This document shows positions 29,002-41,199 of a stretch of DNA of 64,000 bases, one piece after another. This DNA is from Seminavis robusta (lineage: Eukaryota > Bacillariophyta > Bacillariophyceae > Naviculales > Naviculaceae). How positions within the stretch are numbered: position 1 is the first letter of the stretch; every line of letters begins with the position of its first letter. Position numbers and translations under genes: made by a program. The notes beneath the pieces were generated by a model that saw nothing but the letters and a program-made list of their open reading frames with translations, was not told the DNA's origin and ran no database searches. The stretch lies in the NCBI GenBank assembly GCA_903772945.1, contig CAICTM010000252.1, positions 1-64,000 on the forward strand, given 5' to 3'.

Positions 29002-31191
29002 GTTTGATCCGCACTGAACAATTTCAAAGTAGCTAACGATGCTTGTGTTTGCAGATAACTTGAATTGTTTTTTGTGTGCTTGGACCTTCCCAGAATGAAC
29101 AGAGCATCAATCCACGACATCGATTTGCGAACCACCAAAGATCCAAGCAAGGCGAACCATAGTGCTGACAGCACATCACATTGAATGATTGAATGATTCG
29201 ATTCAATCCGGGCCCGGGAGAGCGATGGTAAAGGAATTATGCTGATGGTTTGGTGTGCTTCATTTGAATTGCAGAAGTGTTGGCCCTGTCGCGGTTGTGA
29301 TGCATCGGGTTGACGGCTCCGCCTGCATATCCTGATCACTGCTAAATTAGTTTCGGTACGGGAGTTGATTCTCTGCGGTGGTCTTTTAAATACGTGGAAC
29401 CCCTTGCGTGTCCCGTTTCAGCATGTAACTCCGAAGTCTGTTTTTTGCCATGAACGGTACGGTACGTTCTGGAAATCGAGGTACCTAGATAGGTGGCGAC
29501 ATTTATTTTTGCATGTCCGGCACTCTGGAGCGTTCTGTAAATGGATGTATTATACTGAAGCATGGACAACCCCAATACACAAGATAATCAACGACCTCAA
29601 GAAGAGCCATGGCCTTGAATGGATCAGAGATCAGAACGTCTATGTCTTCCCATCAATTCACAAACCTGAGAGAGATGTCCATGGGTGACCTGTCAAGGAA
29701 GCTCACCAAAGATGTCTCCTCCACTGACTCCCAAAACAAACCATGCAACGGCATGCCAGGGAAGAAAAGAAATGGCCAATGCTGATACTAGTACGGCAAC
29801 CGCTGCAGACACAAACTGGTCATATATTGCATCAAATGCATAAACACGGGCAAGGAATATGTTGGGGCAACTCAGCAAAACACCAAAACCAGAGCAAACC
29901 AACACTTGGACGACGTTACTGTCTTATTTTGAAATAATATTCTTCTCATAACTTTCTACTAGTTAGTATTCCACAACGTTCCTGCCACAGTACATAGGAA
30001 TGGCAATACTACTTAGCGGACTTGGTGAGAAGAGCTGTGAGAAGTGGTGTAGGAAGTAAGAAGGGCTTGTGTTGCTTGGTGTGGGTGCTCGTCGCGGTTA
30101 TCGTCAGAAGCGAATGTTTCAAGATTCTTTGGGCAACTTGAAGAGAGCCACCATTGCTCATCTGGCAAAAGACTCCGAAGGCCTTGAGCGTGCCACCACC
30201 AGTCAGCACTGGTATCAACCAACAGTTTGCAACCAAACAAGGAATGGGAAGACACCACCGCCTATCTAGGTGGACAAAGCGGCTGAAATTTGAGAGATAA
30301 ATGCCGCTTGGTGCACACATACGGTGCATGCACCGGTGGAGGTACTAAGTATATCGTCTCGAATCCTCGCAGGCAAAAGAGAAGAGACACGTGTGCGCCT
30401 GTTTTGATTTGAGAATACTTGGTCAGACTTGATGAGCCTTACATGGATGGTGGCTGTTGGACGACCATCCACCAGATGGGAGCAGCATTCAGTGAACTGC
30501 CGTGAGACTCTGTCCGGAGACTGCTAGCGATGTAAAGGCTTTGGGGCTTTGATGCCAAATGGTCGTTCCGCGCCAATTTGCAACTGGTTTTCTGACAGAG
30601 GCATTGAATTCTTGACTAGCTTTTAAGTTCGGAATGGGCGCCAGCAGCGATGAAGCTATCGTACCGATATTCCCCGTTGGCCATAGATCGAGGTCCCTCT
30701 GGGCCTGGATCTGCAATACGGTATGCCTCCAACAACTAACTATGAAAGGCCCTTCTGGCACAGTCACCCTGAATTTCCTTGCAGTTAACATCCATCCCTT
30801 TGAACACCTCGTCAAGGACCTCTCTTGCGTGACTTGAAGGTCAGTTGGGCGGGGGAGAACCTGATGGAGCACTGTGCGGCACCGTACTGGTACCCACTGC
30901 CACCGCACAGAATATTCGCATCAACTACATGTAATGTAATAATGTATGTTTTTGCAAACAACTATGAATTACGTTATCGTACACCAATGCAACCGAGCCG
31001 TAAAACAAAACAAAAACAGGCAACTTTTTGCACCTAAAAATGCGACTTGACGCTTTCCTTGGCAGCAAAACGCTGCCATCCCTAGGAGCCAAACTCTCTC
31101 TCTCTCTCTCAAACTCTGATTCGATTCCATCAAAAAACAAAAATCGATTGTGTATTGTTGTTTTGGATCTGACCGCCATTCCAACCAACCC
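29002..31191. other. 2.2-kb gap without a recognised gene
   Basis: Short ORFs occur on both strands. A 70-codon minus ORF at 29693-29905 is hydrophobic with two possible membrane segments, and a 139-codon minus ORF at 30489-30908 has no family features. Neither has good start context or splice support. A TC-type microsatellite lies at about 31097-31113. Confidence 0.45.
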
Positions 31192-32103
31192 TTACTCCTC
31201 TTTTGCCGCTTTGGCGGTGGTAGTTGTCGTTGTTGTTTCTTCCTCGGCCTTGATAGCTTTTTCGGGAGGATACCAGAAACTCAAGAGAGCCGTCCATACG
31301 ATACTGGTGACCAGGACGACATTGAGCTGATGCCGTACGGGAATGAATCGAAAGTTGAGCAACTGTACGGGTACCCAGAATGCCCATTGTGCCTTCATGA
31401 GTCCCCAAATGGAATCGTGGATTTTCGTGGTAATCTTTTCGGGGGAATGTCCTTGCATGGCACCCATGGCACCAAGGTACATGGCATTGGAAATCCAACC
31501 CCAATAGACAAACTATATTGAAAAGAAAAAGTCAAGAAGGACAATCCACCAAAGAGAGAGATGATGAGATCCAAATTACAAAAGATAGTATAACTTTTGA
31601 CACCACTCCAAGTAGTCTACTAAACCAAGAAATAGGTAGGCACATACCTGCTCCATAAAAGCCTTGAAGACGGGAATTCCCAAACCGGTGACTCCCACTC
31701 GATGGGTCAGCCATTCCAGGAAATTGAAATGCACATGGGATGTTGGAGCATGCAAGGCAAATCCAAAGAGGACGGCTCGTCCAGTGCGAGGAAAATCGTA
31801 CTCCAAGGGTTTCTTGTCGGGTTCGCTATTGGCCATGTGAGGGACCACTTGTGCCACGATATCTCCCAATCCCCAGAGACAACATCCCGTGAGCATCTTG
31901 GTGACGACGGGTCGAGATTCCAAGTGGCCTTCGTACCACTCGACAAATCCCTTCTTGGTGGCTTTTTCTCCTTGGGCATTATTATTAGTAGCAGTCTTGG
32001 TGGAGGAGAATCTCTTGGGTAGTATTTTGAGACGACTATTACTGCGAGTAGTTAACTGACCGGCGAGTGGTCGCAACGTGGAAGCCTGTCTCAGAGCCAA
32101 CAT
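31192..32103 (-). CDS. Mpv17/PMP22-family membrane protein
   Basis: Exon 1 is 31648-32103 and exon 2 is 31192-31512, with a 135-nt intron and a phase-0 join. The product is about 258 residues. Residues 1-40 are basic and Ser/Thr-rich (RPLAGQLTTRSNSRLK), a likely mitochondrial presequence. The family pattern follows: WYEGHLESRPVVTKMLTGC with GLGDIVAQ, then DFPRTGRAVLFGFALHAPTS, and in exon 2 the signature block WGLMKAQWAFWVPVQLLNF, FIPVRHQLNVV and WTALLSFW. Four membrane helices are expected. Relatives sit in the mitochondrial inner membrane or peroxisomes and act as channels or in nucleotide or redox balance; the substrate is unsettled. The C-terminus is an acidic/Thr-rich tail with a poly-Thr run. 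The gene is divergent from the SET gene. Confidence 0.88.
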
Positions 32104-32439
32104 GGTGATTGTAGTTTCTTAAAAGAAGGATATGGAGAGAGAGAGAGAGATTGCCTTAGCAATGGATTAATTGCTGTAGAATAATAAGAGTGAGAGTGGT
32201 ATTGCTTGATGGCTTCCCATAAAATGCCGATGGATGATGGATGATGGAGGAAGGCGGTGAGACGACGAGAAGTCAAAGCAAAGTGAAACTGCGTTTTTGG
32301 AAGAGCATTTCAAAAAGATACTTAAAGAGCCGTGCCCCTTCGTTTCAATAATGGTACCAGGCGTGACTGGAAGATACCCCTCCACCATCCATCATTCTCG
32401 CGCAGCCCACAACCCCAACCATCAATATCCCAAGTTTCA
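32104..32439. promoter_or_regulatory. Probable two-way promoter, Mpv17-like / SET genes
   Basis: A 336-bp gap between opposite starts. It contains a GA microsatellite (about 32135-32150) just upstream of the Mpv17-like gene and an AT-rich middle. No specific factor site is claimed. Confidence 0.45.
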
Positions 32440-33636
32440 ATGATGCGACTTCCTTGTTTGCTCTTTCATTCTGTTTGTTTGTTGTTATCTTCTTCTTCTC
32501 TTCTTTCTTCGGTAGAAGCGCTGGCAAGTCGATCCTCCAACAAGAAGAAAACCAAGAAGCCAGCAGCAACTAAAAAGGGCTTTGGAGCCTCCAAGCAGCC
32601 ACTACAACCCGCATTATTTCTTCCGGATGAGTCTCCGGCAGTCCAAGATCTACTGGCATTTCTGGAACATCACGAGTGCGAAGGAATGGAAGGAACGGCC
32701 ATTGGGTATCATCCTCAAACCAAGATAAGGGGATTGTTTGCCACCCAAGATTTTGAAGCGGGAGAATATCTACTCGGGATACCCTTTGTGCCAACCTGCG
32801 TCACGCTGGCCGTCGACCCGGATATTTCCGTGGCAGAAACATCCGATGCCGAGTTGGGATTTCGGCTCTGGCAGAAATTGATCCACCAGGAGAACAACAG
32901 TCTTTTGAAACCCTATTGGCAAAGTCTTCCCACGTGGCACGAACACTTTGACGCCTCTCCCGATTTTTGGACCGATTCACAGATACAAGCACTGGAATTC
33001 CCACCCATTATCGAAAAGACACGACAACGAATCCAAAGCGTACAACAATTAGCCGCCGCACAAGGATTACTAAAGGACCAAGAAGTCAAGGAATTACAGT
33101 TTGCCACGTGGCTTGTCAAATCCAGAGGGTTTTCGCTCTTGAAACCAATCATACAACACAGCAACAATAATGATGACGAAGAATCATCATCCGAACCGCC
33201 CACCACAGCCATTAGTGGAAAGACCGTCCTGATTCCCTATCTGGACATGATCAATCATAATAAGAATGACGCTGCCAACGCAGAGTTGCAAGTCCTCGAA
33301 ACCAAACTGGAAGAAGAATCCATGTACGCACTGCAGGCCATTCGACCCATTGCCAAGGGATCCGAAATCACACTTTGCTATGGAACGGGACGCGAAACAT
33401 CGGTCGAAATGCTCTGTCATTATGGATTTTTACCGCCGTCCAACCAACAGAACGACAAAGTCTTTGAAAAGGACTGGAACGACTTTGCCTGGAGCACAAC
33501 GATGGAACAAGACCAACAGGAACTACAGGCTCTTCTTGCGGCTCGGGACGACCAGAGCCAGGATACAACTACTGGGAAACGAACCATCCTGGAGTTTCGG
33601 ATACAAATGAAGCGGGCATTGGCATCCAAACAATAA
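32440..33636 (+). CDS. SET-domain lysine methyltransferase, Rubisco-LSMT/SETD6-like
   Basis: An earlier in-frame ATG exists (32332), but the ATG at 32440 starts a signal peptide (MMRLPCLLFHSVCLLLSSSS), so it is preferred. The product is about 398 residues, followed after the leader by a Lys-rich linker. The split SET domain spans about residues 60-330: GLFATQDFEAGEYLLGIP, then a long helical insert (W-Q-K and DFWTDSQIQALEFP), then FATWLVKSRGFSL, LIPYLDMINHNKN (the conserved N-H pair that binds S-adenosylmethionine) and EITLCYGTGRE with the catalytic Tyr, then MLCHYGFLP. The insert and motifs are those of the RLSMT/SETD3/SETD6 group, which methylates lysines or histidine on non-histone proteins. 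The Rubisco-binding C-terminal domain looks shortened. Secretory or plastid targeting is possible. Confidence 0.85.
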   Translation: MMRLPCLLFHSVCLLLSSSSLLSSVEALASRSSNKKKTKKPAATKKGFGASKQPLQPALFLPDESPAVQDLLAFLEHHECEGMEGTAIGYHPQTKIRGLFATQDFEAGEYLLGIPFVPTCVTLAVDPDISVAETSDAELGFRLWQKLIHQENNSLLKPYWQSLPTWHEHFDASPDFWTDSQIQALEFPPIIEKTRQRIQSVQQLAAAQGLLKDQEVKELQFATWLVKSRGFSLLKPIIQHSNNNDDEESSSEPPTTAISGKTVLIPYLDMINHNKNDAANAELQVLETKLEEESMYALQAIRPIAKGSEITLCYGTGRETSVEMLCHYGFLPPSNQQNDKVFEKDWNDFAWSTTMEQDQQELQALLAARDDQSQDTTTGKRTILEFRIQMKRALASKQ

Positions 33637-34204
33637 TCATGCAGTTGGCATCAAACTAATGGGCTTGTGTTTCATCACACATGTACTACTGTACGGGTAG
33701 AGACGGGCCCTACACAGCACCTTCCATGCCTGAAGCTACTTGATTGACTCGCCGCAGAACGTTGGTGTGTTGGAGTTGCCCTTGTTGTCCTGTACAGTAG
33801 GTACCGGTACTAGTAGAGTCTGGCGAAACACCAGCAAAGTCGTTGCTTGGCCTACACTTGCTACCAGTCAGCACAAAAGGAACGATGACAACCACAAAAA
33901 GTCAATCTTATTCTAAGAAAGATGTTGGGCATTATGCAGGTTCGAATGTACTAGCTAGCTACCGTATGTGTGTGCTATGCTGCCGGTACCCTTATTTGCA
34001 AGGCACACACAGCAAGGCCTTCCAGGGGTCCCTTCCTTCTGCATGTCAAATCTTCCATCGTTGATGTCTCCCTTCATCCAAATTTGCTTTTCAATCAACC
34101 TGTTTGCCCTCGTCATCTTCTGCATACTTTCCAAATCAAACCCAGTCGTACCGCGCTACGAACCACATCATACTTACTTATTAAAATCCCACCAGTAAAC
34201 CACT
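33637..34204. other. Convergent gap, no gene seen
   Basis: Between the SET gene and the lipase-like gene. It contains GTACCGGTACTAG near 33800 and CTAGCTAGCTACCG near 33951. Short ORFs only. Confidence 0.5.
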
Positions 34205-36044
34205 TCACGGTGTGCCGGCATCACATCCACCGGCAATGGTTTTGTCTCGTCCATAATCATAGCTCCACAGTCGGCTACCCCAAGTGAACATGCGAAACAG
34301 AATGTGGGCGATGCAGGGACCCATGGCCACACCATGGCCGCCAAACGCTGGATACAGCTCGATGTTAGGATTGAGACTGCTGTCGGGCATATTGTCGATT
34401 GAAACATGTTTGTCCTGATTCGAATGGCAGATAGCCACAGGGTACGGAGCCTGTTCCACTACATGGGCCACATCTTGATCCTGCAATGCTTTGCACAACT
34501 TGTCAATTTTGGAGTTGACGTTGGTGACACAGGGTTCCTTTTCTCCACGGGCTATGGCTTCCTCCACAGCTTGCACTAGGTCTGCGTTGAGCAAATGATT
34601 TTTGGTTTCTGCGTTTATTCCTTGCTCGAAAACGTTCCGGTAATCAAGGTGAAATGTTCGGTCACCCCGCACGAATCGCCCTCGTTCGGCAGCATCCACC
34701 AGCATATCTTGGCTTTGGTTGAAATTGGCCACATTTTCAACTGGACGACCCGTGAAGAAACTTATATGTCAGCTACAAGATGCTATCATGATGCCGTAGC
34801 TAGCAGTGGTTGTTGACACGCAATTTCCTTGACTTACCTGTGGTGGAGAGTGATCCGGCCAAACGCCACAAGGCAAAGCGGATAGGATCGTTGCTGTCAC
34901 CGCCATTGCCATCGTTTTGGTCTCTCACATAGTCTGAAATGACAACGCTCGACAGTCGCATGGGACCCCCTCCTGAATTGACCGAAATTACAGAACTTCC
35001 ACTGTCAGTGATGATACCACTGTCTTCATACATGCGATGCAGGGCCTCTCCCAATGACACCACATCATTCCCCGCTTCACTGTACCCGGTCAGTGAGAAA
35101 GCATCTGCCGTCGCGGCGGTGCAGTTGGATTCCTGCGCAACCATTTGCTCGGCTTTCCATATCAATGGCACAATGGATGTGACAACAGGTTGTCTGATGA
35201 GCAGACTACGAAAGTAATCGTTGCTTTCGGCGTATCCAAATTTGTCCGGCATGATGGTGAAGAATCCTGACATGGCAGTGGAAAAGACGCCCACCATAAC
35301 TTGAATTTGCTTGAGATCCTCTAGACTGGGTACAATAACTCCAGCAGGGATTTGAACGTTGATGGGGCGGGTCTGTGGCAAAATCGACAGACTGCCATTG
35401 TCTTTGTTTTCTTGCATGGGAGCAATGAGGATGCCCGACTGCAGGGCTTCATAGCCATAGTCCTCTTCACGGCAACTTATCCCCTTTCCCTTTAATGGCC
35501 CAAAATCGGAACATCTGCCACAGACCTTCCAAATCTTGACGCCGTGGCGGATCCTGGGAAACAGAGCTCTTCGAAGGACAAAGTTGATTGTGCCGGAAAC
35601 TGTGGGGGTAAGGATTCCTGCTATTTCATCCGTGACCATATCCGCAAGTTGCTCTTCTGTAAAAACGTTCATGACGGAGCCACAAGGTGTCCAGTCTCGA
35701 ATCAGGGATCGTCGTCCCCTCAAACGGTCATCACTAGCCTGGCTAACACTTGAAGTGAACAATTTGTTTCCAAGGTTCTCCATCGTCTGGTGCAATGTTT
35801 CAGCGTCTATCTGGTGCAAGAGTGGCTTCCAATCTTCATCTTTTTCGTCCTCGAGCCATGGAGTCAGCAGTTCGATCAGGAACTTGTGGATATCGCTGCC
35901 GTCGTGGTCCCTACTGCTGTCAGTCACATCATCGTTGATCGGCACTGCAGATGCCAATGCGTCGGGATGCAAGGAAGCAACGACAAGCAGAAGAAAAGGC
36001 ACCACAATGCGGCCCAAACTCAAAGGCCGACGACGGAGCACCAT
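34205..36044 (-). CDS. Secreted lipase-like alpha/beta hydrolase
   Basis: Exon 1 is 34838-36044 and exon 2 is 34205-34740, with a 97-nt intron and a phase-1 join. The ATG at 36044 (MVLRRRPLSLGRIVVPFLLL) gives a clean signal peptide ending near DALASA. An in-frame ATG 51 bases upstream is less likely. The nucleophile elbow is GYSEAGND (Gly-x-Ser-x-Ala) near residue 325. In exon 2 the acid is probably the Asp of CHSNQDKHV and the His that of FGGHGVAMG, in the right order for a Ser-Asp-His triad. Several Cys residues fit disulfides of a secreted or vacuolar protein. Architecture and order resemble fungal secretory lipases and related esterases; the substrate is not known. The N-terminal 150 residues are acidic and not recognised. 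Confidence 0.72.
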
Positions 36045-37529
36045 GGTACGTTGTGACCGAACCGGGAAGACTGCCAACACGGAACGAATTTCCAAATAGT
36101 GATGCTATCGTCGTCGTTGCTTTTCCTTGGCATTCGTTGGTGTGCGTTACGAGCTCCAGGTGCACCAGAAGGTTGATGCGCAACAAGCGTTGTCGGGTGC
36201 GCGTCGCTCGCTTATCGCTCATTGCACGAGATAGAAACTCAATTTCACAACTCACAACAGCTTGGGGCGTGGAGTGATGGTACCGTGCGGTCTGAGAAAG
36301 CTTATCAGTCTGTCGGTGCGCCATATCTCCTTTCTACTGGCCCTGGCAGGACCGACAATACTGTGGCAATGACAAACATCTCTAGCAAGTACGAGACCGT
36401 CACTCCCTCCAACTCTCTCATTGATTGGCTCTTGTTCCTTGGATCTTGCATTTTGGAAGAGCCGTTACAGTAGCCAGTCAGGTTGTTTGACTGAGGATGG
36501 TGCGGAAGTGCGTGAGGCTCCAAGGAGATCTCAGCCAGCTGAGTTAGTAGTCTAGCTACTAGCCAGCTGAAGGAAAAGCAAAGCAGTTTGATGCCAATTA
36601 GACATTTTTGCTGTACAGTGAGTGTACTAGCTAGCTGGCTAGAGACTACTAGCTACTAGCTATCTACTTACATGTACCACCCGTAGCTAGTCTACTGGTC
36701 GGTACCCTTGCTCCAACTAGTACCTGTAGATTTTTGGTCCAGCTAGAATGATTACCTCATTGTGCAATGGCATGTGCACAAGGACAAGCCAGAATGTTCA
36801 ACAACAACATGCAAGAAGATAAACAGAGGAACGCAACTACCACGGCAGCAGAGAGGCAACAAAGATCATGGGGATTTAAAAATGCCGTGGTTGGGGGGGA
36901 AATAGTTGGAGGGTGTATTCGGGTACAAAAAATTCTAACAGACATCACCAAACTCTTCTCACTCTTCAATAAAAGCTGGTGCACGAGCGAACTGCACAAT
37001 GAAGATCAACAGCTTCGATCGGCGGATCCAGCGATCGTTTACTATTACAAGGTAAGCGGCCTATTATCAAAACAAAGATTGGCGGAAAGAATGGCCCGTA
37101 TCCTACATTCATGAGTATCCAACCAACCTTGCATATATCTGAGGTATATTTATCAAACCTAGAGCGATGACTCCTATTGATCGATCAATATGGTCCCTTC
37201 TAATGAATGCATCTGAGACCTGAATGTAAGATACGAATCTAAAAGGTACCTTATCAAACCTGAGGGTAAGGTTGGCCCTACAATACAGATCCGTAACCAC
37301 CCTTCACTCTCTGCAAGGTAACCTTGTGGATTGACATCCAAGAGTGAAACAAACCTGGACCTAGCTCTGCTATTAATTCATGAGTTGTCTATCTAATGGA
37401 AGGAATGATCTATTGGTTGGTATCGGCTTTCTATTATTTTACTAGTTTAGTTACATCTATCTTTCGAAAGAGGCCAGTCGTCGACTTGTCAACTTAGCCA
37501 ATCCACCAAGTCCTCGACGACCGACTAGT
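36045..37529. other. 1.5-kb gap without a recognised gene
   Basis: Rich in CTAGCTAG-type words (36550-36670). A plus ORF of 115 codons (36770-37114) has mixed composition but no family and no support. A 63-codon minus ORF near 37109-37300 is likewise unsupported. Confidence 0.45.
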
Positions 37530-38345
37530 GCATGCAGGAAAATTGGTACCGACAGAGGAATCACCACTAAAACACGAGGAAATAACACTGGAGGGATGAA
37601 TCCAGTAGTAGGATCCACTCTCTTGTGTGTTGTTGGCTCGCTCCTGTTCCCTTTTCAATGACTTGACGACGATCTACTCCGTTCAGAATGTTGCTAGGGC
37701 TGGAGTTAACAGTCTCCTCTGTATCGGTAGCCTCTCTTCTTGTTGTTATCCGGAGCGATTGTTCATTCGAAAAGGACTCGATAATGGTATTTCTTTGGCC
37801 GTCAGCAGTGAGAGAATAGAAAATAAGAAATAGATATAGTTTTCTCTTCTATTCTGATACTGCAGACGACCGGAGACTTACCCTTGTTTTTTCAAATTGC
37901 ACCAACTTGGCTGCCATGGGCTGAGAACTGACTGTCATCCCATGGTCCATAGGATTCAATGAGGGATGGCTTTCGAATCTGCACCGGAGAAGGATGGCTT
38001 GAGTGATGCTTGATAAAAATGGTGCAGCGATTCGACTCGAATAATTAAAACAATTCATCTGTTGACGGCCGAGAACTGAATGCCAGCCAATGGCTGGTCC
38101 ATAGAATGAATGAGGGATGGCTTTCGAATCTACACCTTCAACAAACACTCTTGATAATAGGCTTACGTCGATTCAATAGATCGATTCAACTAAGGCCGAT
38201 TGGAGTGCATGAGGATAAAGCACTCACCATTGCTGTCAGTCAAGCTGATATTTCTCTCCTGTTTACCATAGGAATTCAATGAGGGAGAGAATTCAGTGCT
38301 GCGCCTTCAATAATAACACACTTGATAATAGACTTACCCGTAATA
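37530..38345 (-). repeat. Mosaic dispersed repeat, copy B (inverted relative to copy A)
   Basis: Read on the minus strand it repeats the blocks of 21395-22285 in the same order: GTAAGYCTATTATCAAG, TTGAAGGTGCAG-like, GAAAGCCATCCCTCATT, CTATGGACCA, then GTAAGTCTCCGGTCGTCTGCAG and the closing ATTTTCCTGC. It holds at least three GAAAGCCATCCC-type blocks, and a further partial block near 38280 abuts the TAG microsatellite. Similarity to copy A is high but patchy, with block gains and losses. Confidence 0.7.
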
Positions 38346-38388
38346 GTAGTAATAGTAGTAATAGTAGTAATAGTAGTAGTACTAGTAG
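38341..38388. repeat. (TAG/AATAG)n microsatellite
   Basis: About 48 bp of TAATAGTAG/TAGTAGTAG repeats at the edge of mosaic repeat copy B. Confidence 0.85.
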
Positions 38389-39910
38389 CGCTCAGCTGCT
38401 CCTCCACTCCACCATTGTGTTGCTATTGTTGTGGTGGATGAGTGAGGAGGCGGGCTGCTTTGGAGTGTGCGTCTTGTCAACTGTCCTGATAGGGATGACA
38501 TCACATTCAACCAACTTTCTTTGTCCTATTTTCTGTCTTGTGGTTGCTTCAATTAGGAAAGCATCTGTCCCTTCAGCTGTCTCTTCAGTGGTGCTTTTTT
38601 CCGTGGGGGAGTATGGTTGGTCCCCAAAATGGTACTATTAATAGTACATCTGCAACACTGAAAAGTTTTCAATGGAACCCCCAATTCCATTACCAGATGT
38701 AGATCACCCCATAGCCTTTTCTTCCCATAGCTTTTTCACATTGGATCCCATGCTATTTGTCATGTCTACTTGAATCTGTGTAAGCAGCAATAGGCGAGGG
38801 CTTTACCATGGCTGTGCCAACCAGTTCAAAAGCCTCCGTATACCTGATTGAAAAATTGGTCCTGCCACTGATGTTTTGATAGTGGAGCTCTGCCAAAAAA
38901 TGTTTTAACTAGCCCCCTTTGAAACCCCCATCATTAAGTCGCGAGGAAACCTCACGGACTCGAGCGACGAGTCGGGCCCAATCCTGCCGCGTAATAAGGC
39001 TCGAGGGTACAAAGTTCACGGTGTGGCCAGAAAGCGGGGTAGGGCCATGGTTAGATCCAGAGATGGCGCACAGAGTGGGTCCTTGGGCTAGTCTTAGAGT
39101 TGGTCCAGCATTGACGCCGATCCTAGCTAGCGCTGGGCCAAGAGTTGATCCTTGTCTTGTGCAATGGGTTGGTACATCGTACTGGAGATGTGCCAGTGTG
39201 AAGTCTTCGGGAAGTTTTTTGTGCTGGTCCTGGAGCTGGTCCGGCATTGGGGCCTGTGGGGATCATGGGGCGTTGGCTAGAGTGGGTCCTGGAGATAGAC
39301 GGACCAGAGATAAGCACAGTTGGAAACCAATGGTAGCCTTTAGGTGCCAGTAAAGTTGGTGACTTCTTTTACGGATCAATTTTGATCATAGAAGCTACAT
39401 GTGCGGAGAAAGAAACACCCCTGTGGTTTGTGCCACCAGCAGGACCTCTTGCACCTGGAGTTCTTCCGCTAACAGTCAGGTACTATAAAAGATTGATTAG
39501 TGCTCTCTCTGTGCATTCACAGACATGTCCCTCTTGAAAGCGGGGTCAGTTACTTCTTGGATTATAGGCACAAGCTATTAGGTAGCGTAAATGTCTGCAG
39601 TGTTGCGGGCTGAGGGGAGTATGAGATAAAGCATGGGGCAAGACATGTCTTTTGCACGGGCAGTCGGAAAGGGCTTTGCTTTTGAAATGGAAGTACATGT
39701 ACGATCACAGGAACACATGCAGGCCCTGGGAAACAATTCACACGGCCAACGAAATCTGAGCGGCTTCTCCGCAAGTTGGCTGATTTGGATGCCATTCAAA
39801 GACTACGGTATTAATACCTGAATGCCCAGCAGATTGCCTCGGGAATACACTAATGGCTATACTATTCAAAAGCTTTGTTCTGTAGCTGAGAGTTGTGGAG
39901 TGTATTTTGA
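38389..39910. other. 1.5-kb gap without a recognised gene
   Basis: The stretch 38990-39310 repeats GGTCC/TTGGTCC words at irregular spacing and gives rise to long but unconvincing ORFs on both strands. No domain or splice structure was found. Confidence 0.45.
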
Positions 39911-41199
39911 TTAATCAGGCATGCGACTCACGAGGTCTCGTATTGCTTCAATGTCATTTGGATCTTCATTGTAACTTGCGAAACAAGATCTACAAATGAC
40001 AAAGCCTCGACCTGAACAACTGTGGCAGTCGATAGAAAAGAAAGCATCTTGTTAAAATGCAACTTAGCAATGTTGAGGCACTCTATACATTGCTGCGTCT
40101 CTGCTACGTACCTTGTACACTTTACAGATTTGCCATAGGTGACATAGTCTCCTACACCGTCACAATTCGGACAGGGCACACAACGGGTATCGTTGCATTG
40201 CTTGCACCCAGGCTTTTCTATTGTTGTTGTTGCTGCTGTTCCGGCTGTGTTATCTCTGCTAGTCACCTTGACATTGTCGTTGCTGCCAAGAGCATTCCAG
40301 AACCCCCGTGCCAGATTGCCCACAGCTGGTCCGCCCAGAAAGTAGACTGGGATAATCCAGAGTGGAAAGAATCCAGTTTCCCCTAGATCATTGTAGTGAT
40401 ATCCTCCTGGCATGATTCCTGCCCTTGACATGGACAAGAGTCCGACTTCAATGAGTGGTCCTCCCAGAGCGGTGGCAGCACTGGTGATGAATCCTGCCAG
40501 AGTCCCATCCAATACCACAAAACCAATAGCTGCATAGAGAGACATGAAATTGAGTATCCCGGTTCGGTCCAAGACACCAGCGGCCACGAAAATGCCACTC
40601 AACCAATATTGGAGGGTAAAGAGGGAGATTCCCACGAGAATTTTGGGTGGTGATGGGTCTGTTTTGCTTTTTTGGGATGGTGTTGTTTGTAAAACTGCGT
40701 CCAATACAATGTAGAGCCACCCAATCAACCATCCGGCCACTCCAAATAGCACTGGCACCCACCACGCCGTAATCAAGGCTGGATTGTCGGCGGATGTACC
40801 CCACAGAGTTGCCGTGATGGGTTCATTGTACTGCAAGACTCCAAAGGCCGAATGGTAGGAATCCAGAAATGGACCCAATGCAGCTCCACAGATTGCCATG
40901 ATTGCGGAAAAGGACAGGGATCGTGCAGGATTTTCGGTAATCAGGGACGGAAAGGAAGACGAGTCGTCAGTTGGAGACATATTGTTGTCGTCGTCATTTC
41001 GTTGTCGTTCCGATAGCCTTGTATGGATCGGCTTGATCATGGAGAATCTTTCCTGGTTTAATAATAGTAATGACGATCTCTGACTATTAATAATCGTAGG
41101 ACGTTGCGGTTGAAAGCCGCTGCACGTTGGCCTCAGCAGGAGGATCCCACACCCAATAATAAGGGGTAGCGTGGGAAGCATTATTTGGATTCCCTTCAT
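39911..41199 (-). CDS. Multi-pass plastid-type membrane protein with C-terminal DnaJ-like zinc finger
   Basis: Exon 1 is 40112-41199 and exon 2 is 39911-40019, with a 92-nt intron; the join completes a Ser codon. The start at 41199 (MKGIQIMLPTLPLIIGCGIL) gives a signal peptide followed by CSGFQPQRP, an ASAFAP-like site. An earlier ATG (41265) is possible. After a Ser-rich linker there are about five membrane helices (segments AIMAICGAALGPFLDSYHSA, WWVPVLFGVAGWLIGWLYIV, SGIFVAAGVL and others), then a luminal or stromal domain with CKQCNDTRCVPCPNCDGVG and, across the splice, CTSCSGRGFVICRSC. These CxxC pairs, two of them followed by a Gly-x-Gly-type turn, are the DnaJ-type zinc-binding repeat found in plastid assembly factors. 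The membrane part resembles INSIG-type or related folds only loosely. The precise role is unknown. Confidence 0.7.

Noticed and set aside
30489-30908. 139-codon minus-strand ORF
   Set aside because: Trp/Arg-rich mixed composition without any recognised motif and no splice evidence.
36767-37114. 115-codon ORF with an Asn/Thr/Gln start
   Set aside because: No domain, no start context and adjacent to repeat copy B; kept only as part of the gap note.
38909-39353. Overlapping ORFs on both strands (112 and 144 codons)
   Set aside because: Driven by repeated GGTCC words; no start context, splice site or homology pattern.
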